The notes: generated by a model from the letters alone, not told the origin. A DNA stretch of 64,000 nucleotides from Paractinoplanes pyxinae (GCF_026626335.1 NZ_JAPNTZ010000001.1:682001-746000); one strand, 5' to 3'; shown: positions 49,979 to 59,238, counted from the stretch's first letter. Program-made: numbers and translations.

Positions 49979-52692
49979 TGATCGGTCGTGAGGGCGAGCT
50001 GCGCCGGTTGGCGCGGCTCGCCTCGTCCGGTGAGCCGGCCGTCGCGGTCATCGCCGGCGAACCGGGCATCGGCAAGACCCGGCTGGTGCACGAGCTGCTG
50101 GCCACCCTGCCCGCCTCGACAGTCGTTCTGGTCGGGCAGGCCGAGCCGGGATCGCTTTCCCGGCCGTACGAAGTGCTGCTCGACGCCATCGACGGCCGGC
50201 CCGAGGTCGACGAGCAGCAGCTGGCCGCCCTGGCCGACGCCCGGCGCAGCCCGGTCGAGCGCCTGCACACCGGCGTGGCCATCCTGGCCGACCTGATCGC
50301 CGACCGGCCCGCCGTCGTCGTCTTCGAAGACCTGCACTGGGCCGACTCCGAGAGCGCGGCCCTGTTCGAGCGGATAGCCGATCAGCGCGGGCCGCGCCTG
50401 CTCATCGGCACCTACCGGCCCGACGACGTGACCCGCCGGCAGCCGGTGGCCGGGTTGCTGGCCCGCCTGGAACGGCGGCACGCCGTCACCCACGTACGGC
50501 TCGATCGCCTCACCCCGGCCCAGACCGCAGCCCTGCTGGCCGCCGCCACCGGTGCGCCGGCCCCGATGCGGGCCGCGACCGCCCTGCACCACCGCACCGG
50601 CGGCAACCCGTTCTTCCTGGAAGAGCTGCTGCGCGCGCTGCCCAGCACGGACGTCGAGACGCTGGTCGAGCAGCCGCTGCCGTGGAGCCTGGCCGACGTG
50701 CTGCGCCGCCAGGTCGACGACCTTGATCCGGCCAGTGTGCGCATCGTCGAGGCGGCCGCCGTGCTCGGCCAGCGCATACCGTTCGACCTGCTCGCCGGCG
50801 TCTCCCGCACAGGCGAGGACGAGCTGATCGCCGTCCTGCGCGAGCTCGTGACCCGCGGGGTGCTGGTCGAGGCGGGCGAGGACGAGTTCGCGTTCCGGCA
50901 CGCCCTGGTGCGCGAGGCGATCGCCGACCAGCTGCTCGGCCGCCAGCGCCGGCGGTTGCACGAGGCCGCCCTCGAGGTGTTGTTGCAGGGCGGCTCGTCC
51001 GACCCGGCCATGGTGGCTCACCACGCCCGCGGCGCCGGCCGGTACGACGATCTGGTCGCGGCCGCCCGCAGCGGCGCCGCCCTCTACCTGTCGATCGGCT
51101 CCGCCTATCAGGCGTTGCAGCTGGCCGAGATGGGCCTCGACGAGCTGCCCGACGACACCGAACTGCTCGGCGCCGCGGCCCGGGCGGCCTGGCTGGCCGG
51201 CCTGCTCGACGACGCCCTGCGTTACGGCCGCCGCTGGCGTGACCTGGCCGGCGCCGCCGCCGACCGGGCCGAGGCGCTGTACCTGCTCGTCCGCCTGGCG
51301 TGGGAGTCCCGCGAGTTCGACGAGATGGGCGCCCTGACGCACGACATCGAGACCCTGATCGCGCAGCTCCCGCCGGGGGCCGGACAGGCCCGCGCGATGA
51401 CCGCGATCGCCCAGTCGGCCTACCTGCGCGACGACCTCGAGGCCGCGCTGCTGTGGAGCGACCGCGCGCTGGCCCTGGCCGACGAGTTCGACCTGCCGGT
51501 GATCCGGCTGACCGCGCTGCTCGAGAAGGGATCCTCGCTCAGCGAACGCCCGCAGTCCGCCGCCGAGGGCCGCGAGATTTTGTCCGCCCTGGTCGACGAG
51601 GCCGAGAAGGCGGGGGAGTGGGTGCTGGCCGCCCGCGCCTTGAACACGCTGGTGCAAGAGGTGCCACCGGCCTCGCCCGACGAGCACGCCGAGGCCCTGG
51701 AACGCATGCGGGTCGACGCCGAGCGCGCCGGCTTCGAGTCGCTGGCCGTGGCCACGTACTTCCAGGGCCGGGCCCGGCTCGCCCAGCGCACCGGCGACCT
51801 GCGGGCCGGCATCGCCGCGCTCGAGGAGGGCCGCGAGAACGACAGCGGCTACCGGCGCCGGGGCCGCTGGGCCGACTATCACGGCGTCTTCCTGGCCGGG
51901 CTGCTGCTCGAGGCGGGCGAGTACGACCGGGTCGAGCAGATCGTGGCCGACCTCGCCGAGCTGGCCGACAACCTGCCCGCCACGGTTCCCGGCCTCACGT
52001 TCCACCTGGCCTGCCGCCGCGGCGACCTGCCGCGCGCCGAGGCCGCCATGGACGAGCTGCTGGCCGGCCTGACCCACCAGGAGTGGCGCAGCGGCGAGCA
52101 GGCCCACGACCTGATCTCGGCCGCGCTGGACCTCGGCCTGCCCGCGCCCCGGCTCGACCGCCTGGTCGCCGATCTGGTGCGCCCCGAGGTCTCGCAGGCC
52201 TATCAGACGCTGGTCGGCGCCCAGCTCGCCGAGGCCCGCGGCAAGCACGCCGAGGCGCTGCCCGCCTATCTCGCGGTGACCGATGTGGAGTCCTTTCAAC
52301 CTTCGGTCCGAGGCACCGTACGGGTCGGGGCCACACGCTGCCTGCTGGCCGCCGACCGCCGGGCCGAGGCCGCCGAACAGGCCGACGCCGCCACGCCCCT
52401 GCTGGCCCGCTGGGCGGGGTGGCGGGTGGCTCAGCTCGACCAGGTCCGGGCTCAGCTGGGCCTGGCTCCGGCCGGTGCACCCCCGGCGGTGACCGGCCCG
52501 GCCGCCCTCACGCCGCGCGAACGCGAGGTGGCCGTGCTGATCAGCGAGGGCCTGACCAACACCGAGCTGGCCCGGCGGCTCTACATCTCACCCAAAACCG
52601 CGGCCGTTCACGTCTCCAACATCCTGCGCAAGCTCGGTGTCAGCTCCCGCACCGAAGTGGGACCGCTGGTCATTCGCGACGTAACCGCCTGA
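49945..52692 (+). CDS. Large ATP-binding LuxR-family regulator (LAL type)
   Basis: A 915-residue regulator. MIGREGELRRL and GEPGIGKTRLVHE (Walker A, about 38-46) start an AAA/STAND-type ATPase, with VVVFEDLHWAD as Walker B. The middle ~550 residues are helical TPR-like repeats; the C-terminus (about 855-905) is a LuxR HTH: LTPREREVAVLISEGLTNTE then LARRLYISPKTAAVHVSNIL. LAL proteins are ATP-dependent activators of specialised or catabolic genes. Start is GTG 49945 (leaderless -10) or ATG 49978 (coupled to the small gene). It precedes the big catabolic operon, which is a candidate target. Confidence 0.92.
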   Translation: MRTLRGGASPVMIGREGELRRLARLASSGEPAVAVIAGEPGIGKTRLVHELLATLPASTVVLVGQAEPGSLSRPYEVLLDAIDGRPEVDEQQLAALADARRSPVERLHTGVAILADLIADRPAVVVFEDLHWADSESAALFERIADQRGPRLLIGTYRPDDVTRRQPVAGLLARLERRHAVTHVRLDRLTPAQTAALLAAATGAPAPMRAATALHHRTGGNPFFLEELLRALPSTDVETLVEQPLPWSLADVLRRQVDDLDPASVRIVEAAAVLGQRIPFDLLAGVSRTGEDELIAVLRELVTRGVLVEAGEDEFAFRHALVREAIADQLLGRQRRRLHEAALEVLLQGGSSDPAMVAHHARGAGRYDDLVAAARSGAALYLSIGSAYQALQLAEMGLDELPDDTELLGAAARAAWLAGLLDDALRYGRRWRDLAGAAADRAEALYLLVRLAWESREFDEMGALTHDIETLIAQLPPGAGQARAMTAIAQSAYLRDDLEAALLWSDRALALADEFDLPVIRLTALLEKGSSLSERPQSAAEGREILSALVDEAEKAGEWVLAARALNTLVQEVPPASPDEHAEALERMRVDAERAGFESLAVATYFQGRARLAQRTGDLRAGIAALEEGRENDSGYRRRGRWADYHGVFLAGLLLEAGEYDRVEQIVADLAELADNLPATVPGLTFHLACRRGDLPRAEAAMDELLAGLTHQEWRSGEQAHDLISAALDLGLPAPRLDRLVADLVRPEVSQAYQTLVGAQLAEARGKHAEALPAYLAVTDVESFQPSVRGTVRVGATRCLLAADRRAEAAEQADAATPLLARWAGWRVAQLDQVRAQLGLAPAGAPPAVTGPAALTPREREVAVLISEGLTNTELARRLYISPKTAAVHVSNILRKLGVSSRTEVGPLVIRDVTA

Positions 52693-52728
52693 TTCCGGAC
52701 TGCTTTCGGTAAAGGAATGGTAACGACG

Positions 52729-52763
52729 AGCGGTCGACGGTCGACAATCAGCGGTCGACCGCT
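52729..52763. promoter_or_regulatory. Twin palindromic operator of the catabolic operon
   Basis: AGCGGTCGACCGCT (52750-52763) is a perfect 14-bp palindrome; AGCGGTCGAC at 52729-52738 begins an imperfect copy 21 bp upstream. The first is followed at once by AAAGAT (52764-52769) which ends 6 nt before the ATG at 52776, so the operator covers the promoter spacer of a leaderless transcript. Regulator unknown; LacI- or GntR-type are possible. Confidence 0.6.
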
Positions 52764-52775
52764 AAAGATCCGTTC

Positions 52776-53774
52776 ATGCCTTCGACACCGTTGACGGTCG
52801 TCATCGCGAGCTACCTCGAACCGGAGCTTGTGGACCGCATCGCCGCGGCCGACCCCGGTCTGACCGTGCTCTACCAGCCCGAGCTGGTGCCGGTGCCGCA
52901 GTACCGCTGCGACCACGGCGGCAAGCGCCCCGAGCTGACCGCCGAGCAGGCCGGGCGGTGGGCCGACATGCTTTCCCGGGCCGACATCGCCTTCGACTTC
53001 GACTGGGAGCGGCCGGCCGAGCTGGCCGAGCGGGCGCCCAGGCTGCGCTGGGTGCAGGCGACCAGCGCCGGCATCGGCGGCTTCGTGCAGCGCACCGGGC
53101 TCGACCGCACCGGCATCGAGTTCACCACCGCGGGCGGCATCCACGCCGTGCCGCTGGCCGAGTTCGCCGTCACCGGCGCGCTGCACTTCATCAAGGGCGT
53201 GCCCGAGCTGCGCCGGCGGCAGCGGGCGCACATCTTCGAGCGCTACACCACCGCCCAGCTGGCCGGTCGCACGGTCACGGTGGTCGGGCTGGGCGGGATG
53301 GGGCGGCAGGTCGTCCGCACCTTCGAGGCGCTCGGCACGGAGGTGATCGGCATCGGTCGTACGGGAAACGCCGTTGACCTCGACGACGTGCTGCCCCGCA
53401 CCGACGTGCTCGTGCTCTGCTGCCCGCTCACGCCCGAGACCGAGGGGCTGATCGGCGCCAAGCAGCTGGCCCGGCTGCCGCGCGGCGCCGTCCTGGTGAA
53501 CATCGCCCGAGGACCCGTCGTCGACGAGCCGGCCTTGATCGAATCGCTCGGTGAGGGGCATCTCGGCGGCGCGGCGCTCGACGTCTTCGCGACCGAGCCG
53601 CTGCCGGACTCGTCGCCGCTCTGGGACCTGGACAACGTGCTGGTCTCGCCGCACTCGGCGTCGACCGTGGCCGGCGAGAACGCCGCCCTGGTGGATCTCT
53701 TCCTCGACAACCTGCGCCGCTACCGAGCCGGCGAGCCGATGCGCAACCGCTACCACCGCGACCGCGGCTACTGA
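52776..53774 (+). CDS. D-isomer-specific 2-hydroxyacid dehydrogenase
   Basis: A 332-residue NAD-dependent enzyme. VVGLGGMGRQVVRTFEALG is the nucleotide-binding site; catalytic Arg in NIARGP, Glu in FATEPLP and His in SPHSAS are present. Members reduce or oxidise 2-hydroxy acids (glyoxylate/hydroxypyruvate, phosphoglycerate). Its N-terminal CRCDHGG-like segment (QYRCDHGGKRPEL) is unusual and may be subfamily-specific. It is the first gene of the right-hand operon and is followed by GGAGGAAT and the DHDPS-family gene. Confidence 0.9.
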   Translation: MPSTPLTVVIASYLEPELVDRIAAADPGLTVLYQPELVPVPQYRCDHGGKRPELTAEQAGRWADMLSRADIAFDFDWERPAELAERAPRLRWVQATSAGIGGFVQRTGLDRTGIEFTTAGGIHAVPLAEFAVTGALHFIKGVPELRRRQRAHIFERYTTAQLAGRTVTVVGLGGMGRQVVRTFEALGTEVIGIGRTGNAVDLDDVLPRTDVLVLCCPLTPETEGLIGAKQLARLPRGAVLVNIARGPVVDEPALIESLGEGHLGGAALDVFATEPLPDSSPLWDLDNVLVSPHSASTVAGENAALVDLFLDNLRRYRAGEPMRNRYHRDRGY

Positions 53775-53787
53775 CCGGAGGAATCAG

Positions 53788-54693
53788 ATGAGCAGCCTGC
53801 GTGGCACCTGGTACATCAGCCCGACGCCGTTCACCGGGGACGGCGCCGTGGATGCCGAGAGCCTGACCCGGCTCGTCGCGGCGGCCGCCCGGTGGGGCGC
53901 CGACGGCATCACCATCCTCGGCGTGATGGGCGAGGCGGCCGACCTGACCGCCGCCGAGCGCGACCTCGTGCTGAACACGGTGGCCGGAGCGGCCCGCGAC
54001 GTCATCCCGTTCGCCGTCGGATGCTCGGCGCCGTCGGCGGCCGTGGTGAAGGAGAACGCACGCCGGGCGGTCGAGGCCGGAGCGGCCGCGGTCATGGTGT
54101 CCGCGCCTCCGCTGCTCAAGGACACGGACACGATCGGCGCCTTCTACAAGGCGGCCGCGTCCGGGCTCGACGTCCCGGTGATCGTGCAGGACGAGCCGGC
54201 CGCGACCGGTGTCACGATGCCGGTTTCGGGGCTGCTGGCCGCGCTCGACGCGTGCGGCGCCGAGACGGTGAAGCTGGAGGACCCGCCGACGCCGCCGAAG
54301 ATCTCCAAGCTGCTGGACCAGCGGCCCGGCCTGACCGTCTTCGGCGGGCTGGGCGGGGTCAGCGCCTACAACGAGCTGCGGCGCGGGGGAGCGGGCACGA
54401 TGACCGGCTTCGCCTTCCCCGAGATCCTGCGGGCGATCCGGCTCGCGGCCGAAGCCGGGGACTGGGCCGAGGCCGCCCGCCTCAACGACAAATACCTGCC
54501 GTACATCGCCTTCGAGGGCCAGCCCAAGGCCGGGCTCGGCATCCGCAAGGAGGTGCTGCGCCGGCGCGGGGTGCTGTCCACTGCTCGTACCCGGGCGCTC
54601 AGCCCCCTGCCCGACCAGCGCACGCTCGACGACCTGGACGATGTGCTGGCCCGCGTCGGCCTGGTGCCCGCGCCGGAAGCGCTGGCCCTGTGA
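53788..54693 (+). CDS. DHDPS-family lyase with altered active site
   Basis: A 301-residue TIM-barrel protein. The Schiff-base Lys162 is present (ETVKLED), but GSTGE is GVMGEAA and the usual YNxP is QDEP (Gln134), so the catalytic Tyr of DapA is absent. It is thus not a lysine-pathway enzyme; QD.P variants occur in uncharacterised members acting on other 2-keto acids. GGAGGAA precedes the ATG. Placed between a hydroxyacid dehydrogenase and an SDR, it probably cleaves or makes a keto acid intermediate. Confidence 0.85.
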   Translation: MSSLRGTWYISPTPFTGDGAVDAESLTRLVAAAARWGADGITILGVMGEAADLTAAERDLVLNTVAGAARDVIPFAVGCSAPSAAVVKENARRAVEAGAAAVMVSAPPLLKDTDTIGAFYKAAASGLDVPVIVQDEPAATGVTMPVSGLLAALDACGAETVKLEDPPTPPKISKLLDQRPGLTVFGGLGGVSAYNELRRGGAGTMTGFAFPEILRAIRLAAEAGDWAEAARLNDKYLPYIAFEGQPKAGLGIRKEVLRRRGVLSTARTRALSPLPDQRTLDDLDDVLARVGLVPAPEALAL

Positions 54694-55439
54694 AGGCCGT
54701 CGTCGGCGGGGCCAGCTCGGGCCTGGGCGCCGCCATCGCCCGCAACCTGGCCGCTCAGGGTTATGACCTGTTGCTGTGGGCCCGCAACCAGGAACGCCTT
54801 TCCTCTGTGGCGCAATCTTTGACCGGCGTGAAGATCGAGACCGTCGCTGCTGACGCTTCCGACCCCGGGGCTGCCGAGAAGGTCGCGGACGCGGCCGGTG
54901 AAGCCGACATTCTCGTGCTCAACGCGGGCGGCCCGCCGCCGGCCCCGGCCGACAAGACTGACGCCGACGAGTGGCGCCGGGCCCTGCAGTTGCTCACGGT
55001 GACCCCGATCGACCTGGCCACCCGGCTCCTGCCGGGGATGCGGGAACGCGGCTTCGGCCGGATCATCGCGGTGCTGTCGTCCGGGGTGCGCGAGCCGCTG
55101 CCCGAGCTGTCCTACTCGAACTCGGGCCGCGCGGCCCTGGCGGCCTGGCTCAAGACGGTCGGCCGGACGGTGGCGGCCGACGGCGTGACGGTCAACGGCG
55201 TGGTGCCGGGGCGGATCGACACCGAGCGGGTGGCCGCCCTCGACCGGGCCGCCGCCACGCGTACGGGAAAGGACGAGGCCGACGTACGGGCCGCGTCCAT
55301 CGCCACCATTCCGGCCGGCCGCTACGGCCAGCCCGAGGAATTCGCCAGCGTCGTCGGATTCCTCGCCTCTCCGGCCTCGTCGTACGTGACCGCGAGCCTG
55401 CTGTCGTGCGACGGCGGCATGATGCGGAGCCTGACGTGA
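54690..55439 (+). CDS. SDR-family protein lacking the catalytic lysine
   Basis: A 249-residue short-chain dehydrogenase-like protein. AVVGGASSGLGAAIA binds NAD(P) and LVLNAGGPPP is the NNAG equivalent. The active site reads SYSNSGRAALAAW: Tyr142 is there, but position +4 is Gly146 instead of Lys, with Arg147 next. A subgroup of SDRs shares this. It may use a different proton relay or bind without reduction. GTG start overlaps the previous stop (GTGA). Confidence 0.87.
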   Translation: MKAVVGGASSGLGAAIARNLAAQGYDLLLWARNQERLSSVAQSLTGVKIETVAADASDPGAAEKVADAAGEADILVLNAGGPPPAPADKTDADEWRRALQLLTVTPIDLATRLLPGMRERGFGRIIAVLSSGVREPLPELSYSNSGRAALAAWLKTVGRTVAADGVTVNGVVPGRIDTERVAALDRAAATRTGKDEADVRAASIATIPAGRYGQPEEFASVVGFLASPASSYVTASLLSCDGGMMRSLT

Positions 55440-56584
55440 TCGCCCCCGAGGTCGCGAACACCGCCGCCTCCGGCATCCGCGCGGTGGCCAACGCCGCCTG
55501 GGCCCGCCCCGACGCCAACCACCTCGAGTTCGGCGAGCCCGACTTCGACACCCCGGCCCACATCGTCGAGGCCGCCGACCGGGCCGCACGCGACGGCCAC
55601 ACCCGCTACGGCCCCAGCGTCGGCCTGCCCGCCCTGCGCGACGCCGTAACCGTCAAGCTGGCCCGCGACAATGCCCTTAACAGCGGCCAGGTTGTCGTCA
55701 CCGCGGGCGGAGTGGGCGCGCTGTTCGCCACCTACCGCACTCTGCTCTCACCGGGCGACGAAATCCTGGTCCCCGATCCCGGCTGGCCCAACTTCGGCAC
55801 GATCGCCACCCTGCTCGGAGCGGTGCCACGCGGCTACCGGCTCGTCGAAAAAGACAACCACACCCCGGACTACGACCATCTCGCCACGCTCACGAGCCCC
55901 CGCACCAAGGCGATCGTCACCAACTCGCCGTCCAACCCGGTCGGCTATCAGTGGACCGCGGCCCAGATGGCCGAGATCGGTGAGTGGGCGGCCCGCCACA
56001 ACCTGGTCGTCATCTCCGACGAGTGCTACGACCAGCTCTGGCTGGACAAGCCCGCCCCCTCCTTCGCCGCGGCCGCGCCCGGCGTCCCGTCGGTCACCGT
56101 GTTCTCGCTGTCGAAGAGCTACGCCATGACCGGCTGGCGCGTCGGCTACGCCGTGACCACCCCCGAACTCGCGGCCGGACTGGCCCGCGTGCAAGAGGTG
56201 ACCGCCTCTTGTGTGAACACCATCGCTCAGCACGCCGCGGTCGCGGCCCTCACCGGCGACCAGCACTGCGTGGCCGTCATGCGGACCGCGTACCGCGAAC
56301 GCCGCGACGTCGCCCTGGCCGCGGCCCAGCGGCTCGGCCTGCCTGCCACCCGGCCGGCCGGCGCCTTCTACCTCTGGCTCACGGTGCCCGGCGCGCAGGA
56401 CGACGGCTTCGCCCGGCGCCTGCTCGACGAGACCGGCACCGCCGCGGCGCCCGGAACGGCCTTCGGGCCGGCCGGCGCCGGACATCTCCGCCTCTCCCTG
56501 GCGGCGGCCACCGACAACGTGGTCCGCGGCCTCACCGACGTCCGCTCCCTGCTCGCCGAACATCACCCCCACCCGGAAAAGTAA
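55436..56584 (+). CDS. PLP-dependent aminotransferase, class I/II
   Basis: A 382-residue fold-type I aminotransferase. HLEFGEPDFDTPAHIVEAA, NSPSNPVGYQW (substrate carboxylate), ISDECYDQLW and SLSKSYAMTGWRVGYAV (PLP lysine) are standard. It exchanges an amino group between an amino acid and a 2-keto acid, which suits the neighbouring hydroxyacid dehydrogenase and lyase. GTG start overlaps the SDR stop. The binding-protein gene follows after 12 bp. Confidence 0.9.
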   Translation: MIAPEVANTAASGIRAVANAAWARPDANHLEFGEPDFDTPAHIVEAADRAARDGHTRYGPSVGLPALRDAVTVKLARDNALNSGQVVVTAGGVGALFATYRTLLSPGDEILVPDPGWPNFGTIATLLGAVPRGYRLVEKDNHTPDYDHLATLTSPRTKAIVTNSPSNPVGYQWTAAQMAEIGEWAARHNLVVISDECYDQLWLDKPAPSFAAAAPGVPSVTVFSLSKSYAMTGWRVGYAVTTPELAAGLARVQEVTASCVNTIAQHAAVAALTGDQHCVAVMRTAYRERRDVALAAAQRLGLPATRPAGAFYLWLTVPGAQDDGFARRLLDETGTAAAPGTAFGPAGAGHLRLSLAAATDNVVRGLTDVRSLLAEHHPHPEK

Positions 56585-56596
56585 AGGAGGCCCCGG

Positions 56597-58189
56597 ATGG
56601 CTGCTCGCAAGCTCATCCTGGCGGCGTTGCTCTCGGGCGCGGTCGGTCTGACCGCCGCCTGCGCCGGCACCAGCGATGCCGATTCCCCCGCCACCGGCGG
56701 TGGCACCACCGCCAAGTACGGCGGCACCATGACCGTCGCCTACCAGAGCGACCCCAAGACCTTCGACCCGGCGGTGTGCTACGACGCCACCTGCTGGAAC
56801 AACATGCGCATGCTGTACGACCGGCTGTACGACTACACCGGCGACACGATGAACATCGCGCCGCAGGCCGCGTCGGCCGAGCCCGAGGTCAGCGCGGACG
56901 GGCTCACGTACACCATCAAGCTGCGTTCCGGCATGACGTTCAGCGACGGCAAGCCGGTCACCGCCAAGGACTTCGTCTACTCGTTCGGCCGCATCTTCGA
57001 CCCGGCCACCAAGTCGCCGGTGCAGGGCTTCTGGACCGGCGTGGCCGGCGGCGCCAAGGGCATCACCGCGGTCGACGACACCACCCTGCAGATCAAGATG
57101 TCCGCGCCCAACAGCGCCTTCAAGTACGTGCTGGCCATGCCGCACTCGTCGGTCATCGAGGACGGCACGGGCGGCAACCAGCCCGTCGGTTCGGGCCCGT
57201 TCACGCTCGACCACTTCACTCCCGGCCAGGAGATCGTGGTCAACCGCAACACCAAGTACTGGGACTCCCCGCGCCCGTACGTCGACAAGGTCGTCGAGAA
57301 GCTCGGCGTGGACCCGCACGTCGCGCTGCTGTCGCTGCAGAAGGGCGACATCGACCTGATGGGCGACCCGATCCCGGCCGCCGACTACCTCACGGTCACC
57401 AACAACGCGTCGCTCAAGGCGCAGACCACGACGATCGTCAAGCCGTCGACCTACTTCGTCACCATGAACACGAAGATGAAGCCGTTCGACAACCCGAAGG
57501 TGCGCGAGGCGGTTTCGTACGCCTTCGACCGCAACTTCCTCCTCAAGCTGGTGGCCGGGCAGGGCAAGCCGGCCAACGAGTACCTGCCGCCGGGCATCAC
57601 CGGCTACACCGAGGAGAAGCTGACCCACGACCAAGACATCGCCAAGGCCAAGCAGCTGCTGAGCGAGGCCGGCTACCCGAACGGCTTCTCGACCGAGATG
57701 TACTCGTGGAACACCTCGCCGTGGACCGCGCTGCTGCCCCAGTTGCAGCAGGACCTCGCGAAGATCGGTATCACCGTCAACGCCAAGCCGGTGCAGCAGA
57801 GCGCCTTCTTCGACCTGGCCGGCACGCCCGGCAAGGCCCCGATGACGCTCACCTTCTGGGTGGCCGACTACCCGGACGCCAGCGACTTCTACCAGGCGCT
57901 GCTGTCCTGCGCGGCGGCCATTCCGGGCGGCCAGAACTACCCGTTCTACTGCAACAAGAACGTGGACGACCTGGTCAACAAGGCGCTCGCGGCCAAGGAC
58001 AACGCGGCCGCGACCGAGGTCTACGTGCAGGCCACCAAGGCCATGCTGGCCGACAACCCGGTGGTGCCCCTCTACTACGGCTCCAAGACCGAGGTCTTCA
58101 ACAAGACCGTGGGCGGCTACCACTCGCAGCCGATCTGGGGCTGGGACATGACCAACTACTGGAAGACCGACGGCGCCGCCAGTCGCTGA
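56597..58189 (+). CDS. Opp/Dpp-type ABC substrate-binding lipoprotein
   Basis: A 530-residue family 5 binding protein. Lipobox LTAAC with Cys22. YGGTMTVAYQSDPKTFDPA starts the mature fold, and PEVSADGLTYTIKLRSGMTF plus VTAKDFVYSFGRIFDP are diagnostic. Such proteins bind peptides, nickel or glycosides; Cys residues in VCYDATCW and SCAAA are unusual. GGAGG precedes the ATG. A strong hairpin follows, which may keep its level above that of the membrane genes. Confidence 0.9.
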   Translation: MAARKLILAALLSGAVGLTAACAGTSDADSPATGGGTTAKYGGTMTVAYQSDPKTFDPAVCYDATCWNNMRMLYDRLYDYTGDTMNIAPQAASAEPEVSADGLTYTIKLRSGMTFSDGKPVTAKDFVYSFGRIFDPATKSPVQGFWTGVAGGAKGITAVDDTTLQIKMSAPNSAFKYVLAMPHSSVIEDGTGGNQPVGSGPFTLDHFTPGQEIVVNRNTKYWDSPRPYVDKVVEKLGVDPHVALLSLQKGDIDLMGDPIPAADYLTVTNNASLKAQTTTIVKPSTYFVTMNTKMKPFDNPKVREAVSYAFDRNFLLKLVAGQGKPANEYLPPGITGYTEEKLTHDQDIAKAKQLLSEAGYPNGFSTEMYSWNTSPWTALLPQLQQDLAKIGITVNAKPVQQSAFFDLAGTPGKAPMTLTFWVADYPDASDFYQALLSCAAAIPGGQNYPFYCNKNVDDLVNKALAAKDNAAATEVYVQATKAMLADNPVVPLYYGSKTEVFNKTVGGYHSQPIWGWDMTNYWKTDGAASR

Positions 58190-58197
58190 CCGGTTTC

Positions 58198-58231
58198 CCC
58201 CGGCCGCTCCTTTTTTCAGGAGCGGCCGGGG
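58198..58231 (+). terminator. Hairpin between binding protein and ATPase genes (attenuator)
   Basis: CCCCGGCCGCTCC pairs perfectly with GGAGCGGCCGGGG over TTTTTTCA. It lies 9 bp after the SBP stop and 21 bp before the oppD-like start. Within an operon, it may stop some transcripts or protect the SBP message. Confidence 0.7.
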
Positions 58232-58251
58232 AACGACCCCGAGGACACCAT

Positions 58252-59238
58252 GTGACAGCACTTCTGGAGGTCGACGACCTGACCGTCGGCTTCGAACGGG
58301 ACGGCACGCGCTCGGCCGCCGTGCGCGGGGTCTCGTTCGAGGTGGCCGCCGGTGAGCGGGTGGGCATCGTCGGCGAGTCCGGCTCCGGCAAGTCGGTCAC
58401 CGCGCAGGCGGTGATGCGGCTGCTGCCGCTCTCGGCCGAGGTCGGCGGCGCGGTGCGGTTCGCCGGGGACGACGTTCTCGGGTACGACGCCAAGCGGCTG
58501 GCCGGGTGGCGCGGGTCCGACATCGCCATGGTGTTCCAGGACCCGATGTCCAGCCTGAACCCGTTGCTGCGCATCGGCACCCAGCTCACCGAGGGGCTGC
58601 GCCGGCACCGCGGGCTCTCCAAGCCGGCGGCCCGCGAGGAGGCGGCCCGTCTGCTGCGGACGGTCGGGATCGCCGACGCCGAACGGCGGCTGCGCGACTA
58701 TCCGCACTCGTTCAGCGGCGGCATGCGGCAGCGGGTGTGCATCGCGATCGCGGCCGCCTGCACGCCAAAACTGATCATCGCGGACGAGCCGACGACCGCG
58801 CTCGACGTCACCGTTCAGGCCCAGGTGCTCGACCTGATGGACGAGCTGACCGACCGGCACGGCACGGCGACCGTGCTGATCAGCCACGACCTGGGCGTCG
58901 TCTCCAGCTTCTGCGACCGCATTCTCATCATGTACGCGGGCCGGGTGGTCGAGGCCGGGCCGGCCGACGACATCATCGCCCGGCCCGCCCACCCGTACAC
59001 CCGGGCGCTTCTCGACTCGATCCCGCGGTTGCACGGCGAGTTGCCCCGGCGGCTGCCCGCCATCCCGGGGTCGCCGCCGTTCGGCACGGTGCCGGCCGAC
59101 CGGTGCTCGTTCGCCGACCGCTGCCCGCGCGTCCAGGACGTGTGCCGCACCAACGACCCGGCGCTCGAGCCGACGGCGACCGGCCGCCCCGCCGCCTGTT
59201 TCTTCCCGCTCGATTCCGTCCCCGTGGAGGTCCGATGA
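58252..59238 (+). CDS. Opp/Dpp-type ABC ATPase (DppD-like)
   Basis: A 328-residue ATPase with GESGSGKSVTAQAVM (Walker A), HSFSGGMRQRVCIAIAAA (signature), IIADEPTTALDVT (Walker B) and LISHDLGVV. The C-terminal oligopeptide-transporter extension has four cysteines (DRCSFADRCPRVQDVC then AAC), a [4Fe-4S]-like cluster site known in this family. GTG at 58252 with GAGGAC upstream. Overlaps the next ATPase gene by 4 bp. Confidence 0.92.
   Translation: MTALLEVDDLTVGFERDGTRSAAVRGVSFEVAAGERVGIVGESGSGKSVTAQAVMRLLPLSAEVGGAVRFAGDDVLGYDAKRLAGWRGSDIAMVFQDPMSSLNPLLRIGTQLTEGLRRHRGLSKPAAREEAARLLRTVGIADAERRLRDYPHSFSGGMRQRVCIAIAAACTPKLIIADEPTTALDVTVQAQVLDLMDELTDRHGTATVLISHDLGVVSSFCDRILIMYAGRVVEAGPADDIIARPAHPYTRALLDSIPRLHGELPRRLPAIPGSPPFGTVPADRCSFADRCPRVQDVCRTNDPALEPTATGRPAACFFPLDSVPVEVR

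Noticed and set aside
49831..52299. 822-codon - frame antisense to the LuxR gene
   Set aside because: Shadow with Gly/Gln/Arg-rich composition.
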